DNA from: Vibrio sp. HB236076
Lineage (GTDB): Bacteria > Pseudomonadota > Gammaproteobacteria > Enterobacterales > Vibrionaceae
Assembly (NCBI RefSeq): GCF_040957575.1
Contig: NZ_CP162602.1
Location: 682,001 to 746,000, forward strand
DNA: 64,000 nucleotides
Reading direction: 5' to 3'
Within the stretch, counting starts at the first letter, position 1. The number at the start of each line of letters is the position of its first letter. This document shows, piece by piece, positions 25,414-34,680 of the stretch. The position numbers and the translations under genes are program-made. A model generated the notes under the pieces. It made no database searches and was not told the origin of the DNA. It was given only the letters and a program-made list of their open reading frames with translations.

Positions 25414-26112
25414 ATGAATAAGCTCTTACTTTCGACTGGGGTGACTATGGTTCTTTCTGTATCAGCGTTTGCTAACGACATCCACAACACACGAAATGCG
25501 TTGCAAGATAGCGTGCAGGACGTGGAGGGCAATGTCTATCGAACGGTGACAATCGGCGATCAAGTTTGGTTAGCCGAAAATCTAAGAAGCACGACATTTC
25601 AAGATGGTAGTGCGGTGAGAACCGGTGCCATTGTGAAAGACGATCCCGCAAACTTATTGAAATATGGCCGGCTTTACAACTGGCACGACGTCGCGGATGA
25701 AAGAAACTTGTGCCCAGAAGGTTGGAGAGTAGCGACCGATGATGATTGGAAGACGCTGGAGCGTACCTTGGGTATGTCTGACGAGGAGCTCGACCAAGAG
25801 GGTTGGCGCGGGGGTGAGCAAGATCTTGGCTTACAACTGAAAGAAGCGCAGGCCGATGGCCCATTTAAAAAAATCGATCAATCACTTCTCAATAAGCATC
25901 ACTTCTCTGCAAGACCGGCAGGCGTTAAGTGGCATGGGTGGTACATCACACAAGGGGCTTACACTGAGTTTTGGACCGCCAGTAGTGCATCGGAGAGCAA
26001 AGGCCGTATTCGTACCCTCGCTTATTCGTGGTGGAATGCGCACAAAGGTGAAATTCGTCGTTCGACGAGCTCGAAAGAGTACCTGTTCAGCGTTCGCTGT
26101 GTGAAGCGTTAA
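25414..26112 (+). CDS. Secreted FISUMP-domain protein
   Basis: 232 residues with a signal peptide (MNKLLLSTGVTMVLSVSAFA, cleaved near 21). The mature part matches the Fibrobacter succinogenes major paralogous (FISUMP, TIGR02145) domain: TIGDQVWLAENLR near 47-59, GRLYNWHDV near 90, LCPEGWRVATDDDW near 105-118, and a C-terminal WTASS / SVRCVK end. Common in Bacteroidetes and Fibrobacteres and rare in this lineage, so horizontal gain is plausible. Function unknown; single domain, no anchor. Confidence 0.82.
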   Translation: MNKLLLSTGVTMVLSVSAFANDIHNTRNALQDSVQDVEGNVYRTVTIGDQVWLAENLRSTTFQDGSAVRTGAIVKDDPANLLKYGRLYNWHDVADERNLCPEGWRVATDDDWKTLERTLGMSDEELDQEGWRGGEQDLGLQLKEAQADGPFKKIDQSLLNKHHFSARPAGVKWHGWYITQGAYTEFWTASSASESKGRIRTLAYSWWNAHKGEIRRSTSSKEYLFSVRCVKR

Positions 26113-26190
26113 CCCAATCTTTTTGATCACATCGACGAGCGACTCTATCGGTGTGAGTCGCTTTATCTTCTCAAACTATAGGTAGGTCAT

Positions 26191-27120
26191 ATGACGCATT
26201 CATCAATCCTCATCACCGGGGCAAATTCTGGGCTGGGCTTCGAAGCAGCAAGGCAGCTCGCTCATCAGGACGGGGTGTCTAAAATCATTTTAGCCTGTCG
26301 CAATGAAACCCGAGCACAAGACGCCTTGCAAAGGTTAGAAACGCTTACCGAAAAACGAATTTTTGAAATCTTGATTGTCGATGTCAGTGATTTAGAGTCT
26401 TGTCGGGCGGCGGCAGAGCGTTTAAACACGAACATTGATGGCATGATTTTAAACGCGGGTGGCGGCGGCGGAAAAGAACCGCTGAAACGCACCAAAGAAG
26501 GCTCGACGTTCATCTTTTCTGCCAACGTGCTGGGGCATGTTCACTTTACGGACCTGCTGATGCAAAACGGTAAGCTGTCCGCTAAAGGCTCGGTCATGTA
26601 TGTGGCGAGCTTTGCAGCCAGAGGCGCGTCTGAGGTCGGGGCGGCGAAACCGCCGATCAGTGAAGGCTCGATGGCCGAGTGGCGTTCGGTGGTCAATGGC
26701 GATAAATTTATCAACAACAAAACCTACACCGACATCTACGGCGCGACAAAGCTGATGGGCGCAATGTGGACCATGAGCATGGCGAGAAAATACCCGCAGA
26801 TGCGTTTTCTTACGGTTGACCCAGGCATGGCGCGAGGCACGGCTGGGGCGGCTTCTCTGCCTTGGCATCAACGTTGGACGATGAGTTTCGCGATGTGGGT
26901 GATGCAAGTCATGGGTAAGGCGCATACCGTGGAGGTTGGGGCAAAACGTTATCTGGATGTCCTGCTCGATGAACAAACCTTTACCTCTGGCATTTGGTGG
27001 GGCAGCGAGAAAGGCATGACTGGAGAGCTGGCCGATCAAGTCGCTCATTGGCCTGAAATCATTGGTAATACCTCAGCACAAGACGATGCCAATACCGTGA
27101 TTCACGAGTTTATTGAGTAG
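26191..27120 (+). CDS. Short-chain dehydrogenase/reductase
   Basis: 309 residues, start after AGGTAGGTCAT. Rossmann motif [13 protein letters not shown] at 8-20, NAGGGGG near 90, and YGATK as the catalytic YxxxK near 187. Looks like the retinol/protochlorophyllide-reductase branch of SDRs, NADP-preferring (CRNE after strand 2). Substrate unknown. Its last 220 bp are duplicated 4.5 kb downstream next to an IS66 end. Confidence 0.9.
   Translation: MTHSSILITGANSGLGFEAARQLAHQDGVSKIILACRNETRAQDALQRLETLTEKRIFEILIVDVSDLESCRAAAERLNTNIDGMILNAGGGGGKEPLKRTKEGSTFIFSANVLGHVHFTDLLMQNGKLSAKGSVMYVASFAARGASEVGAAKPPISEGSMAEWRSVVNGDKFINNKTYTDIYGATKLMGAMWTMSMARKYPQMRFLTVDPGMARGTAGAASLPWHQRWTMSFAMWVMQVMGKAHTVEVGAKRYLDVLLDEQTFTSGIWWGSEKGMTGELADQVAHWPEIIGNTSAQDDANTVIHEFIE
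26901..27120 (+). repeat. 220-bp direct repeat, copy 1 (3' end of SDR gene)
   Basis: Matches 31396-31615 base for base except two substitutions. Both copies end at the TAG stop and differ immediately after it, and the match starts at GATGCAAG. Confidence 0.98.
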
Positions 27121-27173
27121 GGGGGAGGATAGGAAAATTCGATTTTTACTTACCTATAATCGTAGCTCAATAC

Positions 27174-27206
27174 TAGAACGCTTATCTGCACTGGATGAGC
27201 GTTCTA
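27174..27206. terminator. Hairpin between convergent SDR and TSUP genes
   Basis: Arms TAGAACGCT / AGCGTTCTA (27174-27182, 27198-27206) with a 15-base loop. Poor T-tract, so termination is uncertain. Confidence 0.45.
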
Positions 27207-27229
27207 TCGTATAAATTTAGTTCTAGTTT

Positions 27230-28012
27230 TTAGAACAGGAATTTATAACCCAGTGAAATCATTAGTAAACTGAGTGATACTGAAATGGTTCGTTGAATCA
27301 ATTTGGCGCCATACTTCATTGCTGATGCGCTACCAACATGGTTGCCAAGTAAGTTCATCGCGACCAAAGGCATTGCCAGCATATATAAGACGTTTCCTGC
27401 TATCATAAAAGCGAATAACGCGCCGATGTTAGAGGAAAAGTTAAACAACTTTGACGTCGCTGATGCTGAAACTAAATCGAACCTAAGTAAGTAGTGTAAC
27501 GCCAGAATGAGAAAACTGCCTGTACCCGGGCCAAAGAATCCATCATAGAAACCAATGACAAATACAGCAGTTGGAACGCCAAATAAAATGGCTGTTTTGT
27601 TAATTGGAGCTGAGTTATCTTCATTGCGATTCTTCTTCGGAATGAACGATAACATTATTCCGAAAGGGAGCATAAAGAGAATGATTTTACCGATAGTATC
27701 GGGATCAAAGTAGAGAATAGCTTGTGCACCGGCGTACGCACCGATCAGGCCTGCTGGGATACCTGTTGCCACGGCAGTCCAAATAACTTTTTTATTTCGT
27801 ATAAAATTACGTATTGCTGCGATAGTACCTAATGTGCTGACAATTTTTTCTTGTCCAAGCGCTAATTGAGGAGGCAATCCAGCAAGGATAAAAGAGGGGA
27901 CTAAGATTAACCCTCCACCGCCTGCTACTGAGTCAATGAAACCGGCCGCAAAGGCCGATACCATTAATGCTATTAGTATTAAAAGTGTAATGTCGTTACC
28001 GAAGAGTTCCAT
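27230..28012 (-). CDS. TSUP (TauE/SafE) family membrane transporter
   Basis: 260 residues, about eight membrane segments, opening with FIDSVAGGGGLILVPSFILAGL, the first TSUP repeat; PGTGSFLIL in the second half is its counterpart. TSUP proteins export sulfite or other organic/sulfur anions. Start ATG after CAGGAACTTTTAGT. Last gene of an operon with a beta-hydroxyacid dehydrogenase and a 2OG-oxygenase fragment, so a small acid product of that pathway may be the cargo (inference). AT-richer than neighbouring core genes. Confidence 0.88.
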   Translation of the reverse strand: MELFGNDITLLILIALMVSAFAAGFIDSVAGGGGLILVPSFILAGLPPQLALGQEKIVSTLGTIAAIRNFIRNKKVIWTAVATGIPAGLIGAYAGAQAILYFDPDTIGKIILFMLPFGIMLSFIPKKNRNEDNSAPINKTAILFGVPTAVFVIGFYDGFFGPGTGSFLILALHYLLRFDLVSASATSKLFNFSSNIGALFAFMIAGNVLYMLAMPLVAMNLLGNHVGSASAMKYGAKLIQRTISVSLSLLMISLGYKFLF

Positions 28013-28032
28013 ACTAAAAGTTCCTGTCGACG

Positions 28033-28905
28033 TTATCGTTCGTAGATTTTGAAAAGCACAGAAGTATCCATACGACCAAACCCTTGTTGCTGTAGGGACT
28101 GATATTCACTGTCCACTTTTTCTGTTAACGGAAGCTCAACACCCATCTTATTGGCTTCATTTAGGCAAATGCTGAGATCTTTGTGCATCCAGTCAATTGC
28201 AAAACCAAAATCGAACTTATCTTGTGACATGGTTACGGCTCTGTTCTCCATTTGCCATGAACCCGCCGCACCATGCTTCAACACATCAACTAACTGGTTT
28301 ATATTCAGACCTGCTTTTTTTGCCAGCAGGAGACCTTCGCTTAGCCCTTTCAATACACCTGCAATACAGATTTGATTGACCATCTTACTACGCTGTCCCT
28401 GACCATTTTTGCCCATTAAAGTCGATTGCTTACCATAACTTTTCATCACGGGCTCTACGCGATCAAAAACCGTTTGTTCACCACCACACATAATGGTGAG
28501 AGCGGCATTTTCAGCTCCAGCCTGACCGCCTGATACTGGAGCATCTATAAACGAAATGTTCTTTTCCACACAAACTCTAGCTAATTCCTCTGCAAGCTCT
28601 GCAGATGTTGTCGTGTGGTCAACCAAAACAGATCCCGGGAGCATACTGGCGAGTACTCCGTCATCGCCATAGACAACACTTCTTACATCGTCATCATTCC
28701 CCACACATAAAAACACAATGTCACAGTTTGTCGCAGCTAACCTAGGGGTCGGCTGGTATTCACCATAAAACTCTTGAGCCCATCGTTTGGCTTTGCTTTC
28801 TGTACGATTAAACACTTTGGTCTTGTACCCTGCTTTGGCAAGATGACCCGCCATTGGAAAACCCATTACACCTAAGCCAATAAAAGCGACGTTGTTTGAT
28901 TTCAT
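28033..28905 (-). CDS. NAD(P)-dependent beta-hydroxyacid dehydrogenase (3-hydroxyisobutyrate dehydrogenase-like)
   Basis: 290 residues. N-terminal AFIGLGVMGFPMAGHLAKAG dinucleotide motif with NRT after strand 2 (NADP-leaning), DAPVSGGQAGA substrate loop near 118-128 and GQGQRSKMVNQ containing the catalytic lysine near 170. Family includes 3-hydroxyisobutyrate, tartronate-semialdehyde and succinic-semialdehyde reductases. RBS AAGGAAGATAAA. 20 bp before the TSUP gene and 17 bp after the oxygenase fragment. Confidence 0.9.
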   Translation of the reverse strand: MKSNNVAFIGLGVMGFPMAGHLAKAGYKTKVFNRTESKAKRWAQEFYGEYQPTPRLAATNCDIVFLCVGNDDDVRSVVYGDDGVLASMLPGSVLVDHTTTSAELAEELARVCVEKNISFIDAPVSGGQAGAENAALTIMCGGEQTVFDRVEPVMKSYGKQSTLMGKNGQGQRSKMVNQICIAGVLKGLSEGLLLAKKAGLNINQLVDVLKHGAAGSWQMENRAVTMSQDKFDFGFAIDWMHKDLSICLNEANKMGVELPLTEKVDSEYQSLQQQGFGRMDTSVLFKIYER

Positions 28906-28922
28906 TTTATCTTCCTTGTTTT

Positions 28923-29474
28923 TTAATAATTTGACGCACTTGATAACGGTAATACTGAACAGATAATTCGTTCTGTCACGGGCTCACATGCTAATGGTAA
29001 ATCTGGGTTATCAACATGATGACCAAAAGTAAACGTGGAGCCATGAGATGACTTTTCGTTGAGAGCATTGAATGCAGGTACCACATGCCTAAATAAGAAT
29101 CCTTTATTTTCATTTTGGTATGATATAAGCCCAATTTGGGCTAATTGATATATGCCAATGTGAATGGCGCTAGTTAAAGGCAATTTTGATGGTGGAACAT
29201 AACCGTTGTAAGGTGTCGAACATAAATTACTATCAACAGGTAAACCGCGGATAATCAGGGCGCATTGATCATCATCTGACTTAAAATCCTGAGTAGTGTT
29301 GATTGCCTCATCATTAAGGCTGTCGTTGACTACATTCCCAAGCCATTCTCTTATGTTAAGCCACTCATTGTCCTCTCTAAACCGTAAGTCACAGAAGGCA
29401 CGTTTTAGCTTATTTGCCGCATCATATGATACATGTACTTCTTGTACACTTTGCGTTTTAAGTGTCTCTACCAT
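28923..29474 (-). CDS. Truncated Fe(II)/2-oxoglutarate oxygenase (clavaminate synthase/TauD-like), N-terminal half
   Basis: 183 residues. CALIIRGLPVD and LFRHVVPAFNALNEKSSHGS, then TFGHHVDNPDLPL resemble asparagine/arginine hydroxylases of the clavaminate-synthase group; HVD would be the HxD/E iron-binding pair. The family is about 330 residues and has a distal histidine and arginine, both absent, because the frame stops 17 bp before the next gene. Either a degraded enzyme or a ligand-binding remnant. Divergent from the MocR regulator. Confidence 0.6.
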   Translation of the reverse strand: MVETLKTQSVQEVHVSYDAANKLKRAFCDLRFREDNEWLNIREWLGNVVNDSLNDEAINTTQDFKSDDDQCALIIRGLPVDSNLCSTPYNGYVPPSKLPLTSAIHIGIYQLAQIGLISYQNENKGFLFRHVVPAFNALNEKSSHGSTFTFGHHVDNPDLPLACEPVTERIICSVLPLSSASNY

Positions 29475-29669
29475 TTCTTTTAGCGTTTTTTAAGCCTGAT
29501 TTGATATTGTCACAGGCTACATTGAGTTGGTTCAATGTCTTTTTTTATAAGTTACGCCTCAAATTGAACTATGTCAATTGTGGTTGTGTGTATTTATTTG
29601 AAATAGTAAAAACCCAAAAGACATATGTTATAATTTATTGAGAATTAGGATCGTCCCAGGAGTCTCCTT

Positions 29670-31010
29670 GTGAGTAATAGTAAGTTCATCCGTATAGCAG
29701 AAGTTATAGAGCAGAAAATTGAAACAGGTGAGTTCCCGCCAGGTTCAAAACTACCCACTCATCGTTTACTCGCGAAGGAGCTTGGAACGACACCTGCAAC
29801 CGTTGCAAAAGCTTATAAGTTGCTTAATGACAGAGGGTGTTTAGAGTCATTTATTGGTCGTGGTACGTTTGTTAGAGCAAACTCGGAACTTGACAAAGCC
29901 ATCCAAGCTGCCGATGAAGAAACAAACTTTAACTTCTCTATCCTTCAACCTTACCTGGAGAAAAATGTACCTGTATTGAAGAATGTCTACCGACAATCTG
30001 CGGAGTTACTGACCCCTTCTGTGACTGGGTATGTTGAGCATTCTGGTCATGAGGTCCATAGAGCTGCTGGAGTTAAATGGGCGAAAAAGTACGGCTTAGA
30101 GGGGGCAAACAGCGATAATATGTTACTGACAAATGGGGCGCAGCACGCTTTGTCTTTACTCGTTGATACTTTGACTAAACCAGGTGACACTATTCTAGTC
30201 GAACGACTTACCTACCCAGGTATTTTGGCGATTTTAAATATGTCTGACCGTCATGTAATTGGTGTAGATCTTGATGAGTATGGTTTATGCCCAGAAGCTT
30301 TGGCGAGTGCAATTGATGTACATCAAGCTGTAATGGTGATAGCGATTCCCAGTCATCAAAACCCAACAGGTATCTCAATGCCGGAATCCCGAAAAAAGGA
30401 AATAGCAGGAGTTATCAACGATAAGAAAGTCTGGCTGGTTGAAGATGATATTTATTGTTTTTTAGATGATGAACCAGTGCCTCCAATTGCTAACTTTGCT
30501 CCAGATTATACGTTCCACATTTCTGCGTTATCTAAGGCAATTAGTCCTGCAATGCGTTGTGGCTACTTAAAAGTCCCGGAAAATCAGATAACGGCTCTCA
30601 ACGCAAATATTCGAACGAATATTTGGCTTGCCTCTCCCATTAATTTTATTGCAGCAACATTGTTAATTGAATCTGGTGATGCTTTTCGGTTAGCGGACCA
30701 GCAAAGGGAATTGGCGAATGACAGGCAGAAAATGGTAAGGGAGATTTTTACATCTACAGAGTTCGCAGCTTCTGGATACCATATTTGGCTACCATTAGCT
30801 GCTCATTGGCAGCCAGATCGATTTGCGATGGAAGCAAAAAATCGAGGTATAATAGTTACCAGTGGTAGTTACTTCTGCGCAAATAATGAAAGTACACCAC
30901 ATGTCAGGTTGTCTTTGATGTCAATCGGGAATGAGGCTCGATTGAGAGATGGTTTGAATCAGATCCAACGATTATTGGATTCTGACATTAATCGTTTTTT
31001 CCCATACTAA
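29670..31010 (+). CDS. MocR/PdxR-type GntR-aminotransferase regulator
   Basis: 446 residues: GntR winged helix (IETGEFPPGSKLPTHRLLAK, TTPATVAKAYKLLNDRG; 1-75) joined to a type-I aminotransferase-fold domain with VEDDIYCFL and the PLP lysine in SALSKAISPAMRCGY. Start is GTG with AGGAG seven bases upstream. Divergent from the oxygenase-dehydrogenase-TSUP operon and almost surely its regulator, responding to an amine or amino acid through PLP. Confidence 0.92.
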   Translation: MSNSKFIRIAEVIEQKIETGEFPPGSKLPTHRLLAKELGTTPATVAKAYKLLNDRGCLESFIGRGTFVRANSELDKAIQAADEETNFNFSILQPYLEKNVPVLKNVYRQSAELLTPSVTGYVEHSGHEVHRAAGVKWAKKYGLEGANSDNMLLTNGAQHALSLLVDTLTKPGDTILVERLTYPGILAILNMSDRHVIGVDLDEYGLCPEALASAIDVHQAVMVIAIPSHQNPTGISMPESRKKEIAGVINDKKVWLVEDDIYCFLDDEPVPPIANFAPDYTFHISALSKAISPAMRCGYLKVPENQITALNANIRTNIWLASPINFIAATLLIESGDAFRLADQQRELANDRQKMVREIFTSTEFAASGYHIWLPLAAHWQPDRFAMEAKNRGIIVTSGSYFCANNESTPHVRLSLMSIGNEARLRDGLNQIQRLLDSDINRFFPY

Positions 31011-31225
31011 AGGCTCAAGCGAATTATTTTGAAGTCACTAAGGTGTTGATGAGCTTGGTGTAACCGGTTGCGGTCAAATTTTTCGACCACATAATTGGTA
31101 GGAAGCCACCCGTACAAAAACTGGCTATGATATGGAATTGTGATTTCACAAAGAATTCCACGAGCCAACCGGCTATGTCGGTAAGGAGTGGGGCACTGAA
31201 TTTAATCGCCTTATACCTCAATCAA

Positions 31226-31395
31226 AACAGTCGTGCGAGGGCATGCCCTGTTGCCTTCTTGGCCCATGCACGGTGTAAGTTCATGGATGCGAAGAAGCTT
31301 CAAGGGAAAGGTAAGTCAGGCAAAGCAGATAAAGCGCAGGCCAAAATCCAGAAGCTCATCAGCTATATCGCCCCGTGGGTTGATGGGGCGGATAC
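31226..31395 (+). mobile_element. IS66-family transposase remnant with right terminus
   Basis: One frame reads FLAHARCKFMDAKKLQGKG and SGKADKAQAKIQKL, typical of the IS66 TnpC core, then jumps directly to the sequence GCCCCGTGGGTTGATGGGGC that follows the tnpC stop in the second remnant at 34.5 kb, showing an internal deletion. It ends ...GGCGGATAC at 31395, directly before the duplicated SDR segment. No left end is seen; 31011-31225 is not identifiable. Confidence 0.75.
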
Positions 31396-31615
31396 GATGC
31401 AAGTCATGGGTAAGGCGCATACCGTGGAGGTTGGGGCAAAACGTTATCTGGATGTCCTGCTCGATGAACAAACCTTTACCTCTGGCATTTGGTGGGGCAG
31501 CGAGAAAGGCATGACTGGAAAGCTGGCCGATCAAGTCGCTCATTGGCCTGAAATCATTGGTAATACGTCAGCACAAGACGATGCCAATACCGTGATTCAC
31601 GAGTTTATTGAGTAG
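31396..31615 (+). pseudogene. Duplicate of the SDR 3' end (copy 2 of 220-bp repeat)
   Basis: Encodes the last 72 residues of the SDR with one amino acid change (GELAD to GKLAD); the other substitution changes ACC to ACG, silent. It has no start of its own and is joined to the IS66 end. The first eight bases, GATGCAAG, would be an 8-bp target site as IS66 elements create. Not expected to be functional. Confidence 0.9.
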
Positions 31616-31625
31616 AGTAGGTTGA

Positions 31626-31660
31626 ATAAGCGGCACAGAGTGATTTACTGGGCCGCTTAT
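31626..31660 (+). terminator. Hairpin after the SDR duplicate
   Basis: ATAAGCGGC / GCCGCTTAT arms (31626-31634, 31652-31660), 17-base loop. Possibly the original terminator of the interrupted SDR copy. The following 200 bases to mdaB hold only short inverted repeats. Confidence 0.4.
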
Positions 31661-31865
31661 CGGTAGAGGAGGGCTGTGGCAATAACTCAATGCTCTCCTG
31701 ATTTTGACCGAATCGCCTTAAGGGGCAAATGCCCTCAAGAGTTGTCGTTGACAACGAATCGTCAATGAAGATACTCGACTACTCACCTCTCTAAATAAGG
31801 AGGTGGGTAGAAAATAATTCAGTGACCACTAGGTCCGATCAAAACGTGGTGATATCGGCTCTAGA

Positions 31866-32450
31866 TTAACTGGAAAACACAGTCTTTAAATGCAGTTTAT
31901 ACCTCTCAAAGTCGTTTTCTATTTGGGGATTTTTTATGACATCATTACACATAAATGTGCTCAGAGGCGTCATTCCCAAGAACTGATGAGCTTTATGAAA
32001 TGGTAGGTATACACCGTCCACCCCCACGCCTTCAAAGAACTGAGAAGGATCAGTAAAAGCGTCTTGTGGGGCATTCCATGTCACCGAAAGCATATACTTT
32101 TTCCCTTGAATCAACCCACCGGAACCATATTTGGAGTTTCTATCACTTCTTGTCCGGCCATCGCTTTGATACAAACGACCGTGACCAATAGTAAAGACAT
32201 CATCGATATATTTTTTTACGATCCAGGGCGCTCCCATCCACCATGCTGGATTTTGGTGGATCACAACATCGGCCCACAACCACTTTTCTATTTCAGTCTC
32301 TATGTCGTAGCCGCTATCAACTTCAGTAACCTTTACGACATGGTTTAATTCAGCCAAATAATTTACAGCTAATTCTACTAAGCTACTATTAAGTGCCCCT
32401 TGGGAGTGAGCAAACTTTTTACCGCCATTAATAATCAATACATTACTCAT
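31866..32450 (-). CDS. mdaB: NADPH:quinone reductase / modulator of drug activity B-like flavoprotein
   Basis: 194 residues from ATG 32450, which follows the dkgB stop by one base (TAAtATG); the longer frame overlaps dkgB. Flavodoxin-like fold: VLIINGGKKFAHSQGALN at the start, HQNPAWWMGAPWIVKKYIDDV (WWxxPxxxKK motif of the MdaB/NQO2-type family) near 75-95. Likely reduces quinones with two electrons, protecting from redox stress. Coupled to dkgB. Confidence 0.88.
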   Translation of the reverse strand: MSNVLIINGGKKFAHSQGALNSSLVELAVNYLAELNHVVKVTEVDSGYDIETEIEKWLWADVVIHQNPAWWMGAPWIVKKYIDDVFTIGHGRLYQSDGRTRSDRNSKYGSGGLIQGKKYMLSVTWNAPQDAFTDPSQFFEGVGVDGVYLPFHKAHQFLGMTPLSTFMCNDVIKNPQIENDFERYKLHLKTVFSS

Positions 32451-32451
32451 A

Positions 32452-33252
32452 TTAATCGTCCCATTTTGGAGCAAGACCATCAGGGCTAACTTGACGCCCG
32501 TTACGCTCAAGGCTATCGATCAATTCAATGTCCTCACTCAATAGTTGGATCTGCTGAGATTGAAGATTGTTGATTAGATTGTTACGTTTGGTTGAAGACG
32601 GAATAACGGCAAACCCCTTTGCCAATGCCCAGGCCAGTACAATTTGCGCAGGAGTCGACTGATACTTGCTTGCGATATCATTAATCAGAGGATCGTTTAA
32701 AACCTGGCCATACCCCAGCGTCATATAAGACGTCACTTGTATGCCGTTTTCTTGCATAAATGACACCAGTTTACGGTTTTGTACAAATGGACTTAGCTCA
32801 ATTTGATTGGTTGCAATATTGTCTTGGCCAACCGCATCAAAGGCTTTGTTTAACAACTCGATATTGAAATTTGATACACCAATTTTTCTCGTTAACCCTA
32901 ACGATTTTGCCTCAAGCAGGGCTTGCATGTACTCTTCGACATTTTCGTTTGTACCTGGCCAATGAATCAATGTTAGGTCAACATAGTCAGTGTTTAGTTT
33001 TTCTAGGCTTTCCTTGAGGCTTGGAATGAGTTTGTCCTCAGACATATGGTCTACCCAGATTTTTGTTGTGAGGAATAACTCTTCACGGGGCAATTTAGAT
33101 TCTGCCAGTACTTCGCCAATACTCGCTTCGTTACCATAGATTTGAGCGGTATCAATCACACGGTATCCAACTTCCAATGCATTGCGAACGGAATCTTTCA
33201 CCACTTCACCTTCTAAACGAAAAGTGCCGACACCAAATGAAGGGACTGTCAT
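32452..33252 (-). CDS. dkgB: Aldo/keto reductase (2,5-diketo-D-gluconate reductase B-like)
   Basis: 266 residues, RBS AAGGAAATAAC. Catalytic tetrad visible: Asp and Tyr in [10 protein letters not shown], Lys in LTTKIW, His in LIHWPG. Typical AKR5 length. Reduces small aldehydes such as methylglyoxal or diketogluconate with NADPH. Divergent LysR gene matches the yafC-dkgB arrangement of E. coli. Confidence 0.9.
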   Translation of the reverse strand: MTVPSFGVGTFRLEGEVVKDSVRNALEVGYRVIDTAQIYGNEASIGEVLAESKLPREELFLTTKIWVDHMSEDKLIPSLKESLEKLNTDYVDLTLIHWPGTNENVEEYMQALLEAKSLGLTRKIGVSNFNIELLNKAFDAVGQDNIATNQIELSPFVQNRKLVSFMQENGIQVTSYMTLGYGQVLNDPLINDIASKYQSTPAQIVLAWALAKGFAVIPSSTKRNNLINNLQSQQIQLLSEDIELIDSLERNGRQVSPDGLAPKWDD

Positions 33253-33362
33253 GTTATTTCCTTAATATTTTTGTTGAACTTGTTGTTGACCGTCACTTTA
33301 CTTACTCAAACCTATTCCATAAAGTAAACATTAGTTAATTATAAATTTACAAAAGGTAACGA

Positions 33363-34268
33363 ATGAAATCGACCTTGGATGAAATGAAAGCGCTGATCGC
33401 TGTTGCAGATACAGGAAGTATAAGAGGGGCCTCGGAGATGCTTTCTATAACGCCAGCCGCAGTGAGTAGAACGATCTCTAGGCTCGAAGCGAAACTAGAC
33501 ACCACCTTACTCAATCGGACTACACGTAAATTGAGTGTGACTTCAGAAGGTGGCCTTTATTTGAAAAGAGTTCGCAAAGTGCTCGAAGAAGTTGAATTAG
33601 CCGAAGGACAACTCAGACGCCAGAAAGATACGCCCTCAGGCTTTTTGCGCATCAATGCGGCCACGCCGTTCGCGATTCATGGGCTTGCTCCGTGCATTTC
33701 GCGCTATCAATCCCTTTACCCTGATGTTCAAATAGAGTTGACGACAGACGAAGAAAACATTGATTTAGTCGGTAAACACACCGATATTGCTATCCGCATT
33801 GGTCAGCTCAAAGACTCTTCATTAAGAGCCGTATTTATCGGTAGCAGCAGAATACGCATTGTCGCTAGCCCTGATTACTTAAAGGAATTTGGTGCACCGA
33901 GTGGCATCGATGAACTGTCTAACCATAGGTTATTAGGGTTTAGTCGGCCTGAGATTCTGAAAAACTGGCCGCTCAAAGATGAAAACGATAAGATTTTTAG
34001 AGCAATGAGTGACTTGCAAGCCGATAACGGTGAGGTGCTCCGACATTTAGCACTAAGTGGGGCAGGTATCGCATGCTTATCTGATTTTATGACATTCAGT
34101 GACAGGCAAAATGGCCGCTTGGTGGAACTGTTCCAAGAGTCCTCGCTCAAAATAGAGCAACCCATTCATGCTATTTACTATAAAAACTCGGCAACTTCTT
34201 TGCGGATCTCATCATTTATCGCCTTTATCAAGGCAAACCTAAATGTTGAGAATAATGAATTTATGTAG
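33363..34268 (+). CDS. LysR family transcriptional regulator (YafC-like)
   Basis: 301 residues: N-terminal helix-turn-helix (SIRGASEMLSITPAAVSRTI; 1-60) and LysR substrate-binding domain. RBS AAAAGGTAACG. It reads away from dkgB-mdaB across 110 bp; LysR regulators of this subtype commonly control the divergent oxidoreductases, so redox or aldehyde signals are likely. Confidence 0.92.
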   Translation: MKSTLDEMKALIAVADTGSIRGASEMLSITPAAVSRTISRLEAKLDTTLLNRTTRKLSVTSEGGLYLKRVRKVLEEVELAEGQLRRQKDTPSGFLRINAATPFAIHGLAPCISRYQSLYPDVQIELTTDEENIDLVGKHTDIAIRIGQLKDSSLRAVFIGSSRIRIVASPDYLKEFGAPSGIDELSNHRLLGFSRPEILKNWPLKDENDKIFRAMSDLQADNGEVLRHLALSGAGIACLSDFMTFSDRQNGRLVELFQESSLKIEQPIHAIYYKNSATSLRISSFIAFIKANLNVENNEFM

Positions 34269-34395
34269 TTTGTCTTTATCGACCACGATAGAACGCGCTC
34301 ATGAGTCACTCGATGATTTAACTCCCTGAGAGTATTTAGCAAGGCATGAAAGCAGGAATAACTTTCATTTGCAGTGTCACTAAAACAGGGAAGGT

Positions 34396-34548
34396 TACAA
34401 GACGGCTAAAGCCAACGGCCTCATCCTCTACGATTACATGGTCAAGTGCATGAAAGAGCTGGCGAAAGCTGAGCTAGATATCGATGCACTCCTACCTTTG
34501 AACTTCAAACATTAGCTATATAGCCCCGTGGGTTGATGGGGCGGATAC
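34396..34548 (+). mobile_element. IS66-family transposase C-terminal remnant with right terminus
   Basis: A frame from 34396 reads YKTAKANGLILYDYMVKCMK then ELAKAELDIDALLPLNFKH and stops at 34515, the standard C-terminus of IS66 TnpC. It continues into the same GCCCCGTGGGTTGATGGGGCGGATAC end as at 31395 (written here from 34523) and finishes at 34548. No left end. 34269-34395 and 34549-34680 contain nothing else recognisable. Confidence 0.75.
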
Positions 34549-34680
34549 AGAATATCCCAACAAGTGTCGAGGTAGTTAATGTTTTCAAAGTAACTCCATA
34601 TCAATAAAAATGTATATCAGTCTCTATTATGGTTAAGCCAAACCTATGATGATATTTACCACAATGAGTAGTTTAGGCCA

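Noticed and set aside
31024..31221. Minus-strand open frame of 65 residues beside the IS66 remnant
   Set aside because: No RBS, no recognisable family, lies in scar DNA. Could be another transposon fragment but cannot be supported.
31127..31615. Open frame of 162 residues joining IS66 and SDR sequence
   Set aside because: A chance in-frame join of an IS66 remnant and a truncated SDR copy; no plausible start.
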